Assembly (NCBI RefSeq): GCF_963517015.1
Contig: NZ_CAUQDV010000004.1
Span: 1-64,000 of the forward strand
Length of the DNA: 64,000 nt
Direction: 5' to 3'
From: an uncultured Devosia sp.
GTDB lineage: Bacteria > Pseudomonadota > Alphaproteobacteria > Rhizobiales > Devosiaceae
This document shows, piece by piece, positions 34,319 through 43,520 of this stretch (the first letter of the stretch is position 1; each line of letters begins with the position of its first letter). A program made the translations under genes and the position numbers. The notes beneath the pieces were generated by a model. The model saw only the letters and a program-made list of their open reading frames with translations, was not told the origin of the DNA and did no database searches.

Positions 34319-35719
34319 ATGGCAGAATTTCTCAAACCTGATCTTTGCATCATCGGCGCCGGTGCCTTGGGCACCCATCTGGCCATCGCGGCGCGCCGCC
34401 GCGGCCTCGATGTCATCCTGGTGCCGCGCCCGCGCGACGAGGCCAATGATCCAACTGCCGGTGCCCTGCGTCGCGCAGCTTTCCTGGCTAGTGCCGCCCG
34501 CGCCCATGCCATCCGCACCGCCGGCGCGCTTGGGCTCGGCAATGCCGAGCCGAAATCCAATTTCCGCGCCATCAGCGAGCGGGCTGCGACCATCGCCGAT
34601 GCTGCCACGCCCCGCGCCACCGACGAGCGCCTGACCGCGCTGGGCATCACGCTGCTCTCTGGGGACACCAGTTTCACCGATGCAAAAACCCTGCGCTGTG
34701 GTGAAACCGCCCTGCGCGCGAAACATTTCGTGATTGCCACCGGGGCCACACCGGCGATTCCGGCTCTGCCCGGCCTCGACCAGGTCAGCGTCTTCACCCC
34801 CGAAACGATCGCCGACAACCTGCGCAAGCTCAGCCATCTCGTGGTCATCGGCGGCACGCCCGTCGCCTTCGAACTGGCCCAGGCCTATCGCCGCCTCGGG
34901 TCCGACGTGACCCTCGTGCCCCAGGGCGGCCTGCTGCCCGGCTTTGATCCCGAGCTCGTCACCATCCTCCTGCGCCAGCTCCGCGAAGAGGGTGTCGCCA
35001 TTCTTGACGACGCCGCGGTCACCGCCATTCAGCCGCGCAACCAGGGCACCGGCATCGTGCTGGACCGCGCCGGCGAGGAAGGCCGGCTCGACGTCTCCCA
35101 CATCCTCATTGCCATCGGTGGTCAGCCCGACCTCGATCCCGCCCTGCTCGATCTGCTCAAGCTCAAGCGCGCCAAATCTGGTGACCTCGCGCTTGGCCCC
35201 GACGGCCAGACCTCCAATCGCCTCGTTACCGCCATTGGCGGCACAGCGGGCGAAGACGCGCCCCATATCGGCCTGCGTCAGGCCACGCTGCTGCTCGATC
35301 GCCTGACTGGGCGTGACCATGGCCGGCTTGATCCCTTCCGTGTCCCGCGTCTGGTGGATACCGACCCGCCGCTGGCCCAGCTTGGCCTGCTGCCGCGCGA
35401 CGACAAGCTGCGTCCCGGCCAGACGGTGCTCCGCGCCAATCTCGCCGAAACCGACGCCGCCCTAGCCATCGGTGCAACAGGCCTCGTCAAGGCCGTGGTC
35501 GATGCCCGCGGACAGATCACGAGCCTTGGTGCCATCGGCGCCGGTTCAGAGGAACTGGCTGGTCTTGTCGCCCTTTTTGGCCCCAAGCTTCCGGCGCTGG
35601 CCGATCTGGTCCTGCCGCCCGCCAGCATCGGCGCCGCCCTGGTTGATCTCGCCACCCAGTTTGCCGAGACCCAACCCGTGTCCAAGGGACTGCCGCTGCT
35701 CAAAAAGCTCTGGCGCTAA
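34319..35719 (+). CDS. Pyridine nucleotide-disulfide oxidoreductase homologue lacking the redox cysteines
   Basis: 466 residues. An FAD motif IIGAGALGTH at the N-terminus, the ATGATPAIPALPG segment, a second dinucleotide motif VVIGGTPVAFELAQAYRRLG, the second FAD contact with TAIGGTAGEDAPHIG, and a C-terminal dimerisation domain make it a lipoamide/mercuric reductase homologue. The place where CxxxxC normally follows the first motif reads TAGALRRAAFLASAARAHA, with no cysteine, and the C-terminal His-Glu pair is not visible. It is therefore unlikely to be a disulfide reductase. A sensor kinase follows 44 bases later. Reaction unknown. Confidence 0.82.
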   Translation: MAEFLKPDLCIIGAGALGTHLAIAARRRGLDVILVPRPRDEANDPTAGALRRAAFLASAARAHAIRTAGALGLGNAEPKSNFRAISERAATIADAATPRATDERLTALGITLLSGDTSFTDAKTLRCGETALRAKHFVIATGATPAIPALPGLDQVSVFTPETIADNLRKLSHLVVIGGTPVAFELAQAYRRLGSDVTLVPQGGLLPGFDPELVTILLRQLREEGVAILDDAAVTAIQPRNQGTGIVLDRAGEEGRLDVSHILIAIGGQPDLDPALLDLLKLKRAKSGDLALGPDGQTSNRLVTAIGGTAGEDAPHIGLRQATLLLDRLTGRDHGRLDPFRVPRLVDTDPPLAQLGLLPRDDKLRPGQTVLRANLAETDAALAIGATGLVKAVVDARGQITSLGAIGAGSEELAGLVALFGPKLPALADLVLPPASIGAALVDLATQFAETQPVSKGLPLLKKLWR

Positions 35720-35763
35720 TCCTTTGGGGACAGGGGCTTACGCAAGTGCCGCCTTCCCTTATA

Positions 35764-37197
35764 ATGAGCGCAATGAAAGCCGAACGCAGCGTCTTGCCCG
35801 GCCGGTTTTCCGGCCTATCGATCAAGCTCATCGCCACCATCATGGCGGTGATACTTCTGGTCGAAATCGTGGTCTATCTTCCCTCGCTCGCCAATTATCG
35901 CGCCAGCTGGCTCGATGATCGCCTCCGCGTCGGCGTGGTTGCTGCCCGCGTGCTCGATGCCGTGCCCGATGTCATGGCCCTGCCGCGCAACCTGACCGAT
36001 CGCCTGCTGACCTCGGCCGGTGCCAATGCCATCGTCTATCGCCGCGAAGGCCAGAGCCAGCTGATCGAACTGGCCAATCCCATTGCGCCCGATGTCGTTG
36101 TCACCGCCGACATGCGCCAACGCGATCTGCCGACGCTGATCATGGGCGCAATGGACACGCTCTTTGCCGGCCCCGGCCGCACGCTGCGCATCGTCGGTGA
36201 AGGTGATCTCAACGAAAGCGCCGTCGAAATCCTGATGTCCGAGCGCCCCCTGCGCCAGGAAATGCTCGCCTATTCCCGCCAGATCGGCTTCGTCTCGCTC
36301 TCCATCGCCGCCATCACCGCCGTCGCGCTTTATCTCCTGGCCTCCTATCTTTTCATCTATCCGGTCCGTCGCCTGACGCAGAACATCCTCGCCTTCCGCC
36401 AGGCGCCGGAAAACGCCAGCCTCGTTATTACGCCCTCCGCCCGTCGCGACGAGATCGGCATCGTCGAGCGCGAACTCGCCGCCATGGAATCGGACCTCTT
36501 CACCATGCTGCGCCACAGACGGCACCTGGCCGACCTCGGCCTGGCCGTTGCCAAGATCAACCACGATCTGCGCAATACCCTGACCTCGGCACAACTTCTC
36601 TCCGACCAGGTGGCGACGCTCGACGATCCCAAGGTGCAGCGCCTTGCGCCACGGCTTGTCACCACGCTCGACAAGGCCATCGGCTTTGCCCAGTCCGTGC
36701 TCGACTATGGTCGCGAAACCACCGCAGTGCCGGTTCTCGCCCCCGTCGCCATGCGCGCCCTTATCGACGATGCCGCCTTCGACGCGCGCCTTGTCGGCCA
36801 TCCGGTCATCCGCTTCAGCGACACCACGCCCGAGGACCTGGTGCTGACCGTCGATTCCAACCAGCTGGCCCGCGTCTTCCTCAACCTGCTGAAAAACGCC
36901 CGCGAAGCCCTCGAACTGGCGCCGCAGGCGGAGGTGGTGCCCGAAGTCTCCGTCGCCATGGCGGAGGACGCCGATTCCATCATTTTCACCATTGCCGACA
37001 ATGGCCCCGGCCTGCCGCCCCGCGCCCGTGAAAACCTCTTCGTCGCCTTCGAAGGCTCAGCCCGCGCTGGCGGCACAGGCCTTGGCCTCGCCATCGCCCG
37101 AGAGATCACCGAAGCCCACGGTGGCCGCCTGCTTTTCGTCGATGTGGAAAAAGGCACCCGTTTCGACCTGATCCTCCCGGCAAATCTGCGTGCCTGA
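35764..37197 (+). CDS. Orphan HAMP sensor histidine kinase
   Basis: About 477 residues. A first membrane segment (LIATIMAVILLVEIVVYLPS), a periplasmic sensor of about 140 residues, a second segment (IGFVSLSIAAITAVALYLLASYLF), a HAMP region, and the dimerisation helix with KINHDLRNTLTSAQLL, where the His is the phosphorylation site. The ATPase domain has the N box LLKNARE, G1 DNGPGLPP and G2 GGTGLGLAIA. No response regulator lies next to it. The start (35764) could also be the later ATG at 35773. It is downstream of the cysteine-less flavoprotein. Confidence 0.88.
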   Translation: MSAMKAERSVLPGRFSGLSIKLIATIMAVILLVEIVVYLPSLANYRASWLDDRLRVGVVAARVLDAVPDVMALPRNLTDRLLTSAGANAIVYRREGQSQLIELANPIAPDVVVTADMRQRDLPTLIMGAMDTLFAGPGRTLRIVGEGDLNESAVEILMSERPLRQEMLAYSRQIGFVSLSIAAITAVALYLLASYLFIYPVRRLTQNILAFRQAPENASLVITPSARRDEIGIVERELAAMESDLFTMLRHRRHLADLGLAVAKINHDLRNTLTSAQLLSDQVATLDDPKVQRLAPRLVTTLDKAIGFAQSVLDYGRETTAVPVLAPVAMRALIDDAAFDARLVGHPVIRFSDTTPEDLVLTVDSNQLARVFLNLLKNAREALELAPQAEVVPEVSVAMAEDADSIIFTIADNGPGLPPRARENLFVAFEGSARAGGTGLGLAIAREITEAHGGRLLFVDVEKGTRFDLILPANLRA

Positions 37198-37331
37198 ACC
37201 ACCTGCCTGTGGACTGACAAAAAACTGTCACTCGCACGCTTGCCAAACCCGGATCACCCCTATATGGATTGCGCCGCTTCAGGACGTTGAGCACACCGCT
37301 CCCACCTGAACCGTCGTTCCAAACGACATGC

Positions 37332-37408
37332 GCGCCCGTAGCTCAGCTGGATAGAGCACCAGACTACGAATCTGGGGGTCAGGAGTTCGAATCTCTTCGG
37401 GCGCGCCA
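37332..37408 (+). tRNA. tRNA-Arg (anticodon ACG)
   Basis: A 77-base cloverleaf: acceptor GCGCCCG/CGGGCGC, D-arm GCTC...GAGC, anticodon stem CCAGA/TCTGG with loop CTACGAA (anticodon ACG), T-arm AGGAG-TTCGAAT-CTCTT, discriminator G and encoded CCA. It reads CGN arginine codons after A34 deamination. tRNA-Arg genes are frequent integration targets, but no integrase is next to it. Confidence 0.96.
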
Positions 37409-37733
37409 TTCCTTTCAATGACTTAGCAGTGTCCACGCATTTTGGCATGGTTGCCGTGTAAGCACCTTGTAGGCGGCTCAAGCCGTAACTCAGCGTATAA
37501 TCGCTCAGAGAACTCCACACCTCACCGCCAACGCGTCTGCCATTGATCGTCGCCACTGGTCATGTCACCCACCAGGCGCGATGGCCTCCATGCCCATAAG
37601 GCAGTGCGCTGGTGGCTGGCTTGATGGAAGTATCGCCGTCGCCTTGCTCCCGTCGACAAGGTTCTTTCCATCTCAAATGTCGTAAGCACCTAGCGGGTCG
37701 ACAAAAATTCGCATTTTCTGCTCCACAGGCCAA
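37409..37733. other. Gene-free stretch downstream of tRNA-Arg
   Basis: No convincing gene is present. A minus-strand frame across the tRNA gives a protein with an LARPKRFELL-like stretch that is an artefact of reading the tRNA backwards. The base composition is lower in GC than the flanks. No integrase, direct repeat of the tRNA end or transposase was found in it, though the window is too short to see a distant att copy. Confidence 0.45.
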
Positions 37734-37772
37734 TTGACTTGCATCAATTCGATTAATAAATGACTGGACAGT
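37734..37772 (+). promoter_or_regulatory. Promoter and putative TetR operator of the efflux cassette
   Basis: TTGACT (37734-37739) and TAAATG (37757-37762) are 17 bases apart. The palindrome ACTG-GA-CAGT (37763-37772) starts immediately after the -10, where a bound TetR protein would block initiation. It lies 20 bases before the TetR start. Confidence 0.62.
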
Positions 37773-37792
37773 AATTAATTTGGAGCAGTGTC

Positions 37793-38341
37793 TTGGCTCG
37801 CTTGCGCACCATCGATCAGACGACGGTTCTCGACGCAGCAGAACGCGTCATCATCGAGAATGGCGCCGCCAATTTCACTTTGGATGCCGTCGCTGCGCGT
37901 GCGGGCATCAGCAAGGGCAGCGTCCTGCGGGACTATGGGCACAAGCAGGACCTGATCCGCGCCATCGTGCGTCGTCGGTTTGACGAATACCGGGAGGCAC
38001 TCGATGCTGCGGAGCAACAGAAATCCTCCCGCATTGCGGCTCACCTGGAGGTGAGCGGGCAGCCTTGGCCCGACGAGCAGCGCAAGGCTGCCAGCAATCT
38101 GTGCTCGTCGCTGACCAATGACAGTGAACTGGTTGCCATCCTTGCCCAGCATTACGACCGTGAAATCGCTGCAATCTCGACTGCAGGCCCCGGAAGCGGC
38201 GCCTTGCTGGCGTTTCTGGCCATCGAGGGTCTCAAATCCATCGAGATGGTCTGCGGCTACAACTGGCCGCCCGCAGACCGAGAGGCCCTGCTGGCCAGCA
38301 TTTGCCGACTTTCCACGGCGGACCAGTCCGACGCCGTCTGA
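37793..38341 (+). CDS. TetR family regulator of the RND efflux cassette
   Basis: 182 residues. The HTH is TLDAVAARAGISKGSVLRDYGHKQDLIRAI; the C-terminal part resembles the TetR_C ligand domain. The start is TTG with GGAG nine bases upstream. It is transcribed with the MFP and RND genes and an operator-like palindrome lies at its promoter, so autorepression is likely. Confidence 0.88.
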   Translation: MARLRTIDQTTVLDAAERVIIENGAANFTLDAVAARAGISKGSVLRDYGHKQDLIRAIVRRRFDEYREALDAAEQQKSSRIAAHLEVSGQPWPDEQRKAASNLCSSLTNDSELVAILAQHYDREIAAISTAGPGSGALLAFLAIEGLKSIEMVCGYNWPPADREALLASICRLSTADQSDAV

Positions 38342-38377
38342 AGATTTCATAGACTATTCCGACTAGAGGTAACTCCC

Positions 38378-39595
38378 GTGCATTTTACATTTCTCCCTGC
38401 CAAGATTGCAGTCGCAATCGGGGTGTTTTCGGTTCTGGCGGCCTGCAGCGAGGCTGGTGGCCAGAGTGAGCAGGTCGCGGCGCCTGCCATGCCGCCGTCA
38501 ACCGTGAGCGTCGTTACGCTCGCGACGGAAAGTGTTGCGCTGATCGACGAATTGCCCGGCCGTATCGTCCCCACCCGTATTGCCGAAGTGCGGCCTAGGG
38601 TGTCGGGCATCGTGCTGGAGCGTGTGTTCGAGCAGGGCAGCTTCGTCGAGCAGGGCGATATTCTCTACCGTATCGATCCTGCCACCTTCCAGGTGCAGGT
38701 CGACAGCGCCGAGGCAAACCTTGCAAGCGCAAAGGCTGCTCAGCTACAGGCCCGACAGGCAGCCGACCGCCAGGATGCGCTGCGCACCAACAATGTCGCC
38801 AGCCAGCAGCAGCTCGACAATGCTGTTGCATCGCTAGCCCAGGCCGACGCGACTGTGGCGGCCGCCGAGGCCAATCTGGCCGGTGCCTTGCTGAACCTTG
38901 AATATACGGAAGTCCGCGCGCCGATCAGCGGGCACATCGGTCGTGCGCTGATCACCGAAGGCGCCCTGGTGACCGGCAGTGGCGCCGAGAACCTCGCGAC
39001 CATCCAGCAGTTCGATCCGGTCTATGCCGACTTCACCCAGTCATCGAGCGAACTCATCACCCTGCGGCGCGCCCTGGAAGATGGCACGCTGATCAGCGCC
39101 GGGGAAGATCAGGCCAGCATTCGGCTCATCCTCGATGATGGCAGCGAATATCCCCATAAGGGGCGCCTGCTGTTCCAGGAATCTGCGGTCGATGCGAGCA
39201 CTGGTCAGGTGACGATGCGCGCCGAATTGCCCAATCCCGATGGCGACTTGCTGCCCGGGCTTTATGTCCGTGTGCTGATCGAGCAGGCCGTGGATCAGGA
39301 TGCTATCGCCATTCCGCAGCAATCGCTTATTCGCGACGCCGGGGGCAATTCGCAGGTCTATCTCGTCAATGCCGAGGGCAGGGTCGAGCTGCGCACGGTC
39401 CAGGTCGGGCGAGCCTTGGGCAATCGCTATCTGATCAACGCAGGGCTCGTCATCGGTGACAAGGTGGTCGTCGAGGGGTTCCAGAAGATCGGTCCCGGAG
39501 CCACGGTGAATGCCGAGGAATGGCAGCCGTCCGGTGTGGCAGCGGAGCCCGCTGAAGCCGTCATCGACGCAGAAGCCGAGGCGGATGCAGAGTAA
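38378..39595 (+). CDS. RND efflux membrane fusion protein (AcrA/MexA family)
   Basis: 405 residues with a lipoprotein signal (VLAACS lipobox at about residue 22). Typical AcrA segments follow: VRPRVSGIVLERVFEQGSFVEQGDILYRIDP, a coiled-coil hairpin from about residue 100 to 170 and the second lipoyl half EVRAPISGHIGRALITEGALV. It bridges pump and outer-membrane channel. The GTG start has AGAGG upstream. Its stop overlaps the pump start (TAATG). Confidence 0.92.
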   Translation: MHFTFLPAKIAVAIGVFSVLAACSEAGGQSEQVAAPAMPPSTVSVVTLATESVALIDELPGRIVPTRIAEVRPRVSGIVLERVFEQGSFVEQGDILYRIDPATFQVQVDSAEANLASAKAAQLQARQAADRQDALRTNNVASQQQLDNAVASLAQADATVAAAEANLAGALLNLEYTEVRAPISGHIGRALITEGALVTGSGAENLATIQQFDPVYADFTQSSSELITLRRALEDGTLISAGEDQASIRLILDDGSEYPHKGRLLFQESAVDASTGQVTMRAELPNPDGDLLPGLYVRVLIEQAVDQDAIAIPQQSLIRDAGGNSQVYLVNAEGRVELRTVQVGRALGNRYLINAGLVIGDKVVVEGFQKIGPGATVNAEEWQPSGVAAEPAEAVIDAEAEADAE

Positions 39596-42500
39596 TGGCA
39601 CGCTTTTTCATTGAACGGCCCGTCTTTGCCTGGGTGCTTGCGATCTTCATCCTGGTTGCTGGCGTGCTGTCGATCCCCCGCCTGCCTGTCGCGCAATATC
39701 CCAATGTCGCCCCGCCGCAGGTCTCGGTTTTTGCCACCTATCCAGGCGCTTCCCCCGACTCGATCTATCAGAGCGTGACCCGTCCGATCGAGGACGAACT
39801 CAACGGCGTCGATGGCCTGCTCTATTTTGAATCCACGTCCGATGCCTCGGGCATGGTCACGATCACGGCCACGTTCGAAACGGGCACCGAACTGTCCAAG
39901 GCGTCGATCGACGTCCAGAACGCCGTTCGTCGCGTGGAATCGCGCCTGCCCCAGATCGTCACGCGCCTCGGCGTGCAGGTGCAGGAGGCCAGTTCTGGCT
40001 TCCTGATGATGGTCGCTCTGGTTTCGACCGATGGTTCGCTCGACGCCGTTGCGCTGGGCGACTATCTCAGCCGCAATGTCACCAGCGAAATCGCCCGCCT
40101 CGACGGTGTCGGTCGCGCGCAGGTCTTTGCGTCACAGCGCTCGATGCGCGTCTGGCTCGATCCTGACAAGATGCTGGGCCTCAACCTGACGTCAGACGAC
40201 GTCACGGCAGCCATTTCCACCCAGAATGCCCAGGTGGCGGCAGGCCGGATTGGGGCGCAACCCAATCCGCTGACCCAGCAGATCTCGGCCAACGTCCTGG
40301 TCAGCGGTCAGCTGTCGACGCCCGAGGCGTTCGGATCCATCGTCCTGCGCGCTAATCCCGACGGTTCGTCGGTGCGCCTGCGCGATGTTGCCGAGATCGA
40401 GATCGGCGCGGAAAGCTATGGCTTTTCCACCCGCATCAATGGGCAGCAGGCTGCAGGCTTTGCCGTGCAGCTGGCTCCGAGCGGCAATGCCCTGTCGACC
40501 GCAGAGGCCATCGAGCACAAGATGGAGGAGCTGTCGCAGTACTTCCCTCCGGGCGTGAAATACGAAATCCCCTACAATACCGCGCCATTTGTCGAAGTCT
40601 CGATCGAGAAGGTGATCCACACGCTCGTCGAAGCCATGGCCCTGGTCTTCGTGGTAATGTTCGTTTTCCTTCAGAGCTTCCGTTACACCATCATTCCGAC
40701 CCTGGTGGTGCCGGTTGCCCTGGCAGGAACCTGCGCCGTGATGTTGGCGGCCGGTTTTTCGATCAACGTCTTGACCATGTTCGCCATGGTTCTGGCGATC
40801 GGTATTCTCGTCGACGACGCCATCGTCGTGGTGGAGAACGTCGAGCGCATCATGGCCGAGGAGGGTCTGCCGCCCCTGCAGGCCACGCGCAAGGCGATGA
40901 AGCAGATCTCGGGCGCCATCATCGGCATCACGCTGGTGCTCTCGGCGGTGTTCGTGCCGCTCGCCTTCACGGCCGGTGCGGTGGGTGTGATCTACCAGCA
41001 GTTCAGCCTCACCATGGTGACCTCGATTGTCTTCTCGGGCTTCCTGGCACTGACGCTGACTCCCGCGCTCTGCGCCACGATCCTAAAACCCGTCAAGCCG
41101 GGTCATCATGAAAAGCGTGGTCCGTTCGGCTGGTTCAACCGCAACTTCAACAAGGCAACCGGTGCCTATTCTTCCGGCATAGGCTGGACCCTGCGGCGCA
41201 CCGGTCGCTTCATGGTCATCTATCTGGCGTTGATCGTCGGCTTGGGCTGGGCCTTCGTGCAGCTGCCGAGTTCCTTCCTGCCCAACGAAGATCAGGGTTT
41301 CCTGATCGTGGACATGCAGGCCCCTCCGGGCGCCAGCAACAACCGCATGGCCGAAATCACCGCGCAGGTCGAGACGATCTTCCAGGGCGAAGAGGCCGTC
41401 CAGGACATTGCGGCCATCAACGGCTTCTCCTTCTCCGGAGCGGGCGACAATGCCGGACTGGCGTTTGTCACCCTCAAGGACTGGAAAGAGCGCGACGCCA
41501 CCAACTCCGCCGATGCTATCGCCGGCCGGGTCAATGGAGCGCTGTTTGGCCTCAAGGACGCGATTTCCTTTGCCCTTTCGCCGCCGCCGATCGCCGGTCT
41601 GGGAACGTCCAACGGCTTCACTTTCCGCCTGCAGGATCGTGCAGCACAAGGCCAGACCGCATTGACCGCGGCGAGTGCCCAGCTGATGGGCCTGGCCTCC
41701 CAGAGCCCGATCCTGGCAGGGCTGCGTGTCGAAGGCATGCCCGATACGGCCCAGATCAACCTGATCGTCGACCGTGAAAAGGCCAATACCTTCGGGGTGA
41801 CCTTCGCCGACATCAGTTCGACCATCTCGACCAATCTGGGCTCGGCCTACGTCAACGACTTTCCCAATGCCGGCCGCATGCAACGCGTGACGGTGCAGGC
41901 CGGAGAGGGCAAGCGCATGGAGGTGGACGATCTGCTCAAGCTGACCGTTCGCAACGTCAATGGCGGGATGATTCCGCTCTCGACCTTTGCCCGTGCCGAC
42001 TGGCGCCTGGGGCCTGCCCAGATCGTTGGATACAACGGCTATCCGGCCGTGCGTATCAGTGGCTCGGCTGCGCCAGGCTATACATCCGGTGAGGCCATTG
42101 CCGAGATGGAACGGCTGGCAGCACAACTGCCGACGGGCTTTGGCTATGAATGGACCGGCCAGACACTGCAGGAAATCCAGTCCGGCAGCCAGAGCATGTT
42201 CCTCATGGGCCTGACTGTCGCCTTTGTCTTCCTGCTGCTGGCGGCGCTCTACGAGAGCTGGTCGATACCGCTATCGGTGATGATGGTCGTGCCGCTCGGC
42301 ATCATCGGTTCGGTGCTCGCGGTGATGTTGCGGGGCATGTCCAATGACGTCTACTTCACCGTGGGCCTGATCACCATCATCGGGCTTTCGGCCAAGAACG
42401 CCATTCTCATCATCGAGTTCGCCAAGGACCTTTGGGCACAGGGCAAGCCTTTGCTGGAAGCCACGGTCGAGGCGGCGCACATGCGTTTTCGCCCCATCAT

Positions 42501-42732
42501 CATGACCTCGCTGGCCTTTACCCTCGGCGTCTTGCCGCTGGTCATCGCCTCGGGCGCAAGCTCGGCGAGCCAGAATGCCATCGGCACGACGGTGATGGGG
42601 GGCATGATCGCCGCGACGGTGCTCGCAGTGCTGTTCGTGCCTGTCCTCTTCGTCTTCATCATGAAGCTGTTCCGCTCCAAGCCGAAGCGGATCGGCGAAG
42701 ACGATCCGATTGAGCCGGTTCCGGCCGAGTAA
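39595..42732 (+). CDS. RND multidrug efflux transporter (HAE1, AcrB/MexB-like)
   Basis: 1045 residues, full length. The transmembrane proton-relay residues are seen in ILVDDAIVVVENVER (the two Asp of helix 4) and LSAKNAILIIEFAKD (the helix 10 Lys). N-terminal FIERPVFAWVLAI is typical. It works as a trimer with the fusion protein. No outer-membrane TolC-like gene is in the cassette, so an unlinked channel is used. It is the third gene of the operon. Confidence 0.95.
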   Translation: MARFFIERPVFAWVLAIFILVAGVLSIPRLPVAQYPNVAPPQVSVFATYPGASPDSIYQSVTRPIEDELNGVDGLLYFESTSDASGMVTITATFETGTELSKASIDVQNAVRRVESRLPQIVTRLGVQVQEASSGFLMMVALVSTDGSLDAVALGDYLSRNVTSEIARLDGVGRAQVFASQRSMRVWLDPDKMLGLNLTSDDVTAAISTQNAQVAAGRIGAQPNPLTQQISANVLVSGQLSTPEAFGSIVLRANPDGSSVRLRDVAEIEIGAESYGFSTRINGQQAAGFAVQLAPSGNALSTAEAIEHKMEELSQYFPPGVKYEIPYNTAPFVEVSIEKVIHTLVEAMALVFVVMFVFLQSFRYTIIPTLVVPVALAGTCAVMLAAGFSINVLTMFAMVLAIGILVDDAIVVVENVERIMAEEGLPPLQATRKAMKQISGAIIGITLVLSAVFVPLAFTAGAVGVIYQQFSLTMVTSIVFSGFLALTLTPALCATILKPVKPGHHEKRGPFGWFNRNFNKATGAYSSGIGWTLRRTGRFMVIYLALIVGLGWAFVQLPSSFLPNEDQGFLIVDMQAPPGASNNRMAEITAQVETIFQGEEAVQDIAAINGFSFSGAGDNAGLAFVTLKDWKERDATNSADAIAGRVNGALFGLKDAISFALSPPPIAGLGTSNGFTFRLQDRAAQGQTALTAASAQLMGLASQSPILAGLRVEGMPDTAQINLIVDREKANTFGVTFADISSTISTNLGSAYVNDFPNAGRMQRVTVQAGEGKRMEVDDLLKLTVRNVNGGMIPLSTFARADWRLGPAQIVGYNGYPAVRISGSAAPGYTSGEAIAEMERLAAQLPTGFGYEWTGQTLQEIQSGSQSMFLMGLTVAFVFLLLAALYESWSIPLSVMMVVPLGIIGSVLAVMLRGMSNDVYFTVGLITIIGLSAKNAILIIEFAKDLWAQGKPLLEATVEAAHMRFRPIIMTSLAFTLGVLPLVIASGASSASQNAIGTTVMGGMIAATVLAVLFVPVLFVFIMKLFRSKPKRIGEDDPIEPVPAE

Positions 42733-42739
42733 ACCCATG

Positions 42740-42765
42740 GCCGGGGCGAGAGAACGCGCCCCGGC
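42740..42765 (+). terminator. Hairpin after the RND gene
   Basis: GCCGGGGCG and CGCCCCGGC form a perfect 9-bp stem eight bases after the pump stop, followed by the moderately T-rich TCACGTTTCTGTTT. Possibly a weak terminator or attenuator before the PadR gene. Confidence 0.45.
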
Positions 42766-42791
42766 TCACGTTTCTGTTTCACGGTGAGAAT

Positions 42792-43325
42792 GTGAACGTC
42801 GAACTTCTGTGCCTGTCCGTCCTCCAGGGCGGTGAGGCGTCCGGCTATGACATCAGGGAGCGCTTCGCCAAGGGCGAAGAAGCCTTGTTTGCCAACGCGA
42901 GTACCGCCGCAATCTATTCGGCGCTGGCCAAACTGCACGACAAGGGCCACGTCGATCCGCGCGTCGTGAGGCAAGACGACAAACCGGACAAGAAAATCTA
43001 CCAGATCACGCCGGCGGGCCATGCGGCCTTCGTGGAGCAGCTGAGGGCTGCCCCGCGAGACGACACGTTCCACAGTCCGTTTCTCAACTTCCTGCGCTTT
43101 TCCCATCTTGTTCCAGCCGATCTGGTTTCGGACCATGTCGCAAACCACGGTCGACAACTCGACGCGCAGATAGACCAGATCGATCGCCTGCTGACGGAGC
43201 AAACGCCCGACGTACGCTGTTGTTGGGCCCTGCATCTGCGGCGGCTGATGGCCAAGGCTCTGCGAGATGGACTGAACCAGTTCACCAGCCAGTCCGCCAC
43301 AAAGCCGCAAAAGACCGAGCTCTAG
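42792..43325 (+). CDS. PadR family transcriptional regulator
   Basis: 177 residues from a GTG start. The PadR winged helix is seen at LLCLSVLQGGEASGYDIRERF, AAIYSALAKLHDKGHV and KIYQITPAGHAAF; the C-terminal helical part dimerises. PadR proteins often respond to phenolics or drugs and control efflux. It follows the RND pump by 59 bases, so it is a second potential regulator of the cassette. Confidence 0.86.
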   Translation: MNVELLCLSVLQGGEASGYDIRERFAKGEEALFANASTAAIYSALAKLHDKGHVDPRVVRQDDKPDKKIYQITPAGHAAFVEQLRAAPRDDTFHSPFLNFLRFSHLVPADLVSDHVANHGRQLDAQIDQIDRLLTEQTPDVRCCWALHLRRLMAKALRDGLNQFTSQSATKPQKTEL

Positions 43326-43520
43326 GTGTCATGGCTCAGGGCCCTTCATGCCAAAACCGGCCAGGGCCAACGTGTTTCACCATAGCCGTGCGAAGGCTCT
43401 GCCCTTCTCGCGGCTGACTGTGGCGGAAGAGATCGGCACCTCCAAGATCAGCTTCCGCCACAGCCCCCGGTTTGCCGGTGTCGCAAGACCCATGCCCGGC
43501 GCAACGACAGGACAGAAGAA

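Noticed and set aside
37260..37556. 98-residue minus-strand frame across tRNA-Arg, considered as an integrase remnant
   Set aside because: Its middle part is the tRNA read backwards and the rest has no tyrosine recombinase motif (R..HxxR..Y).
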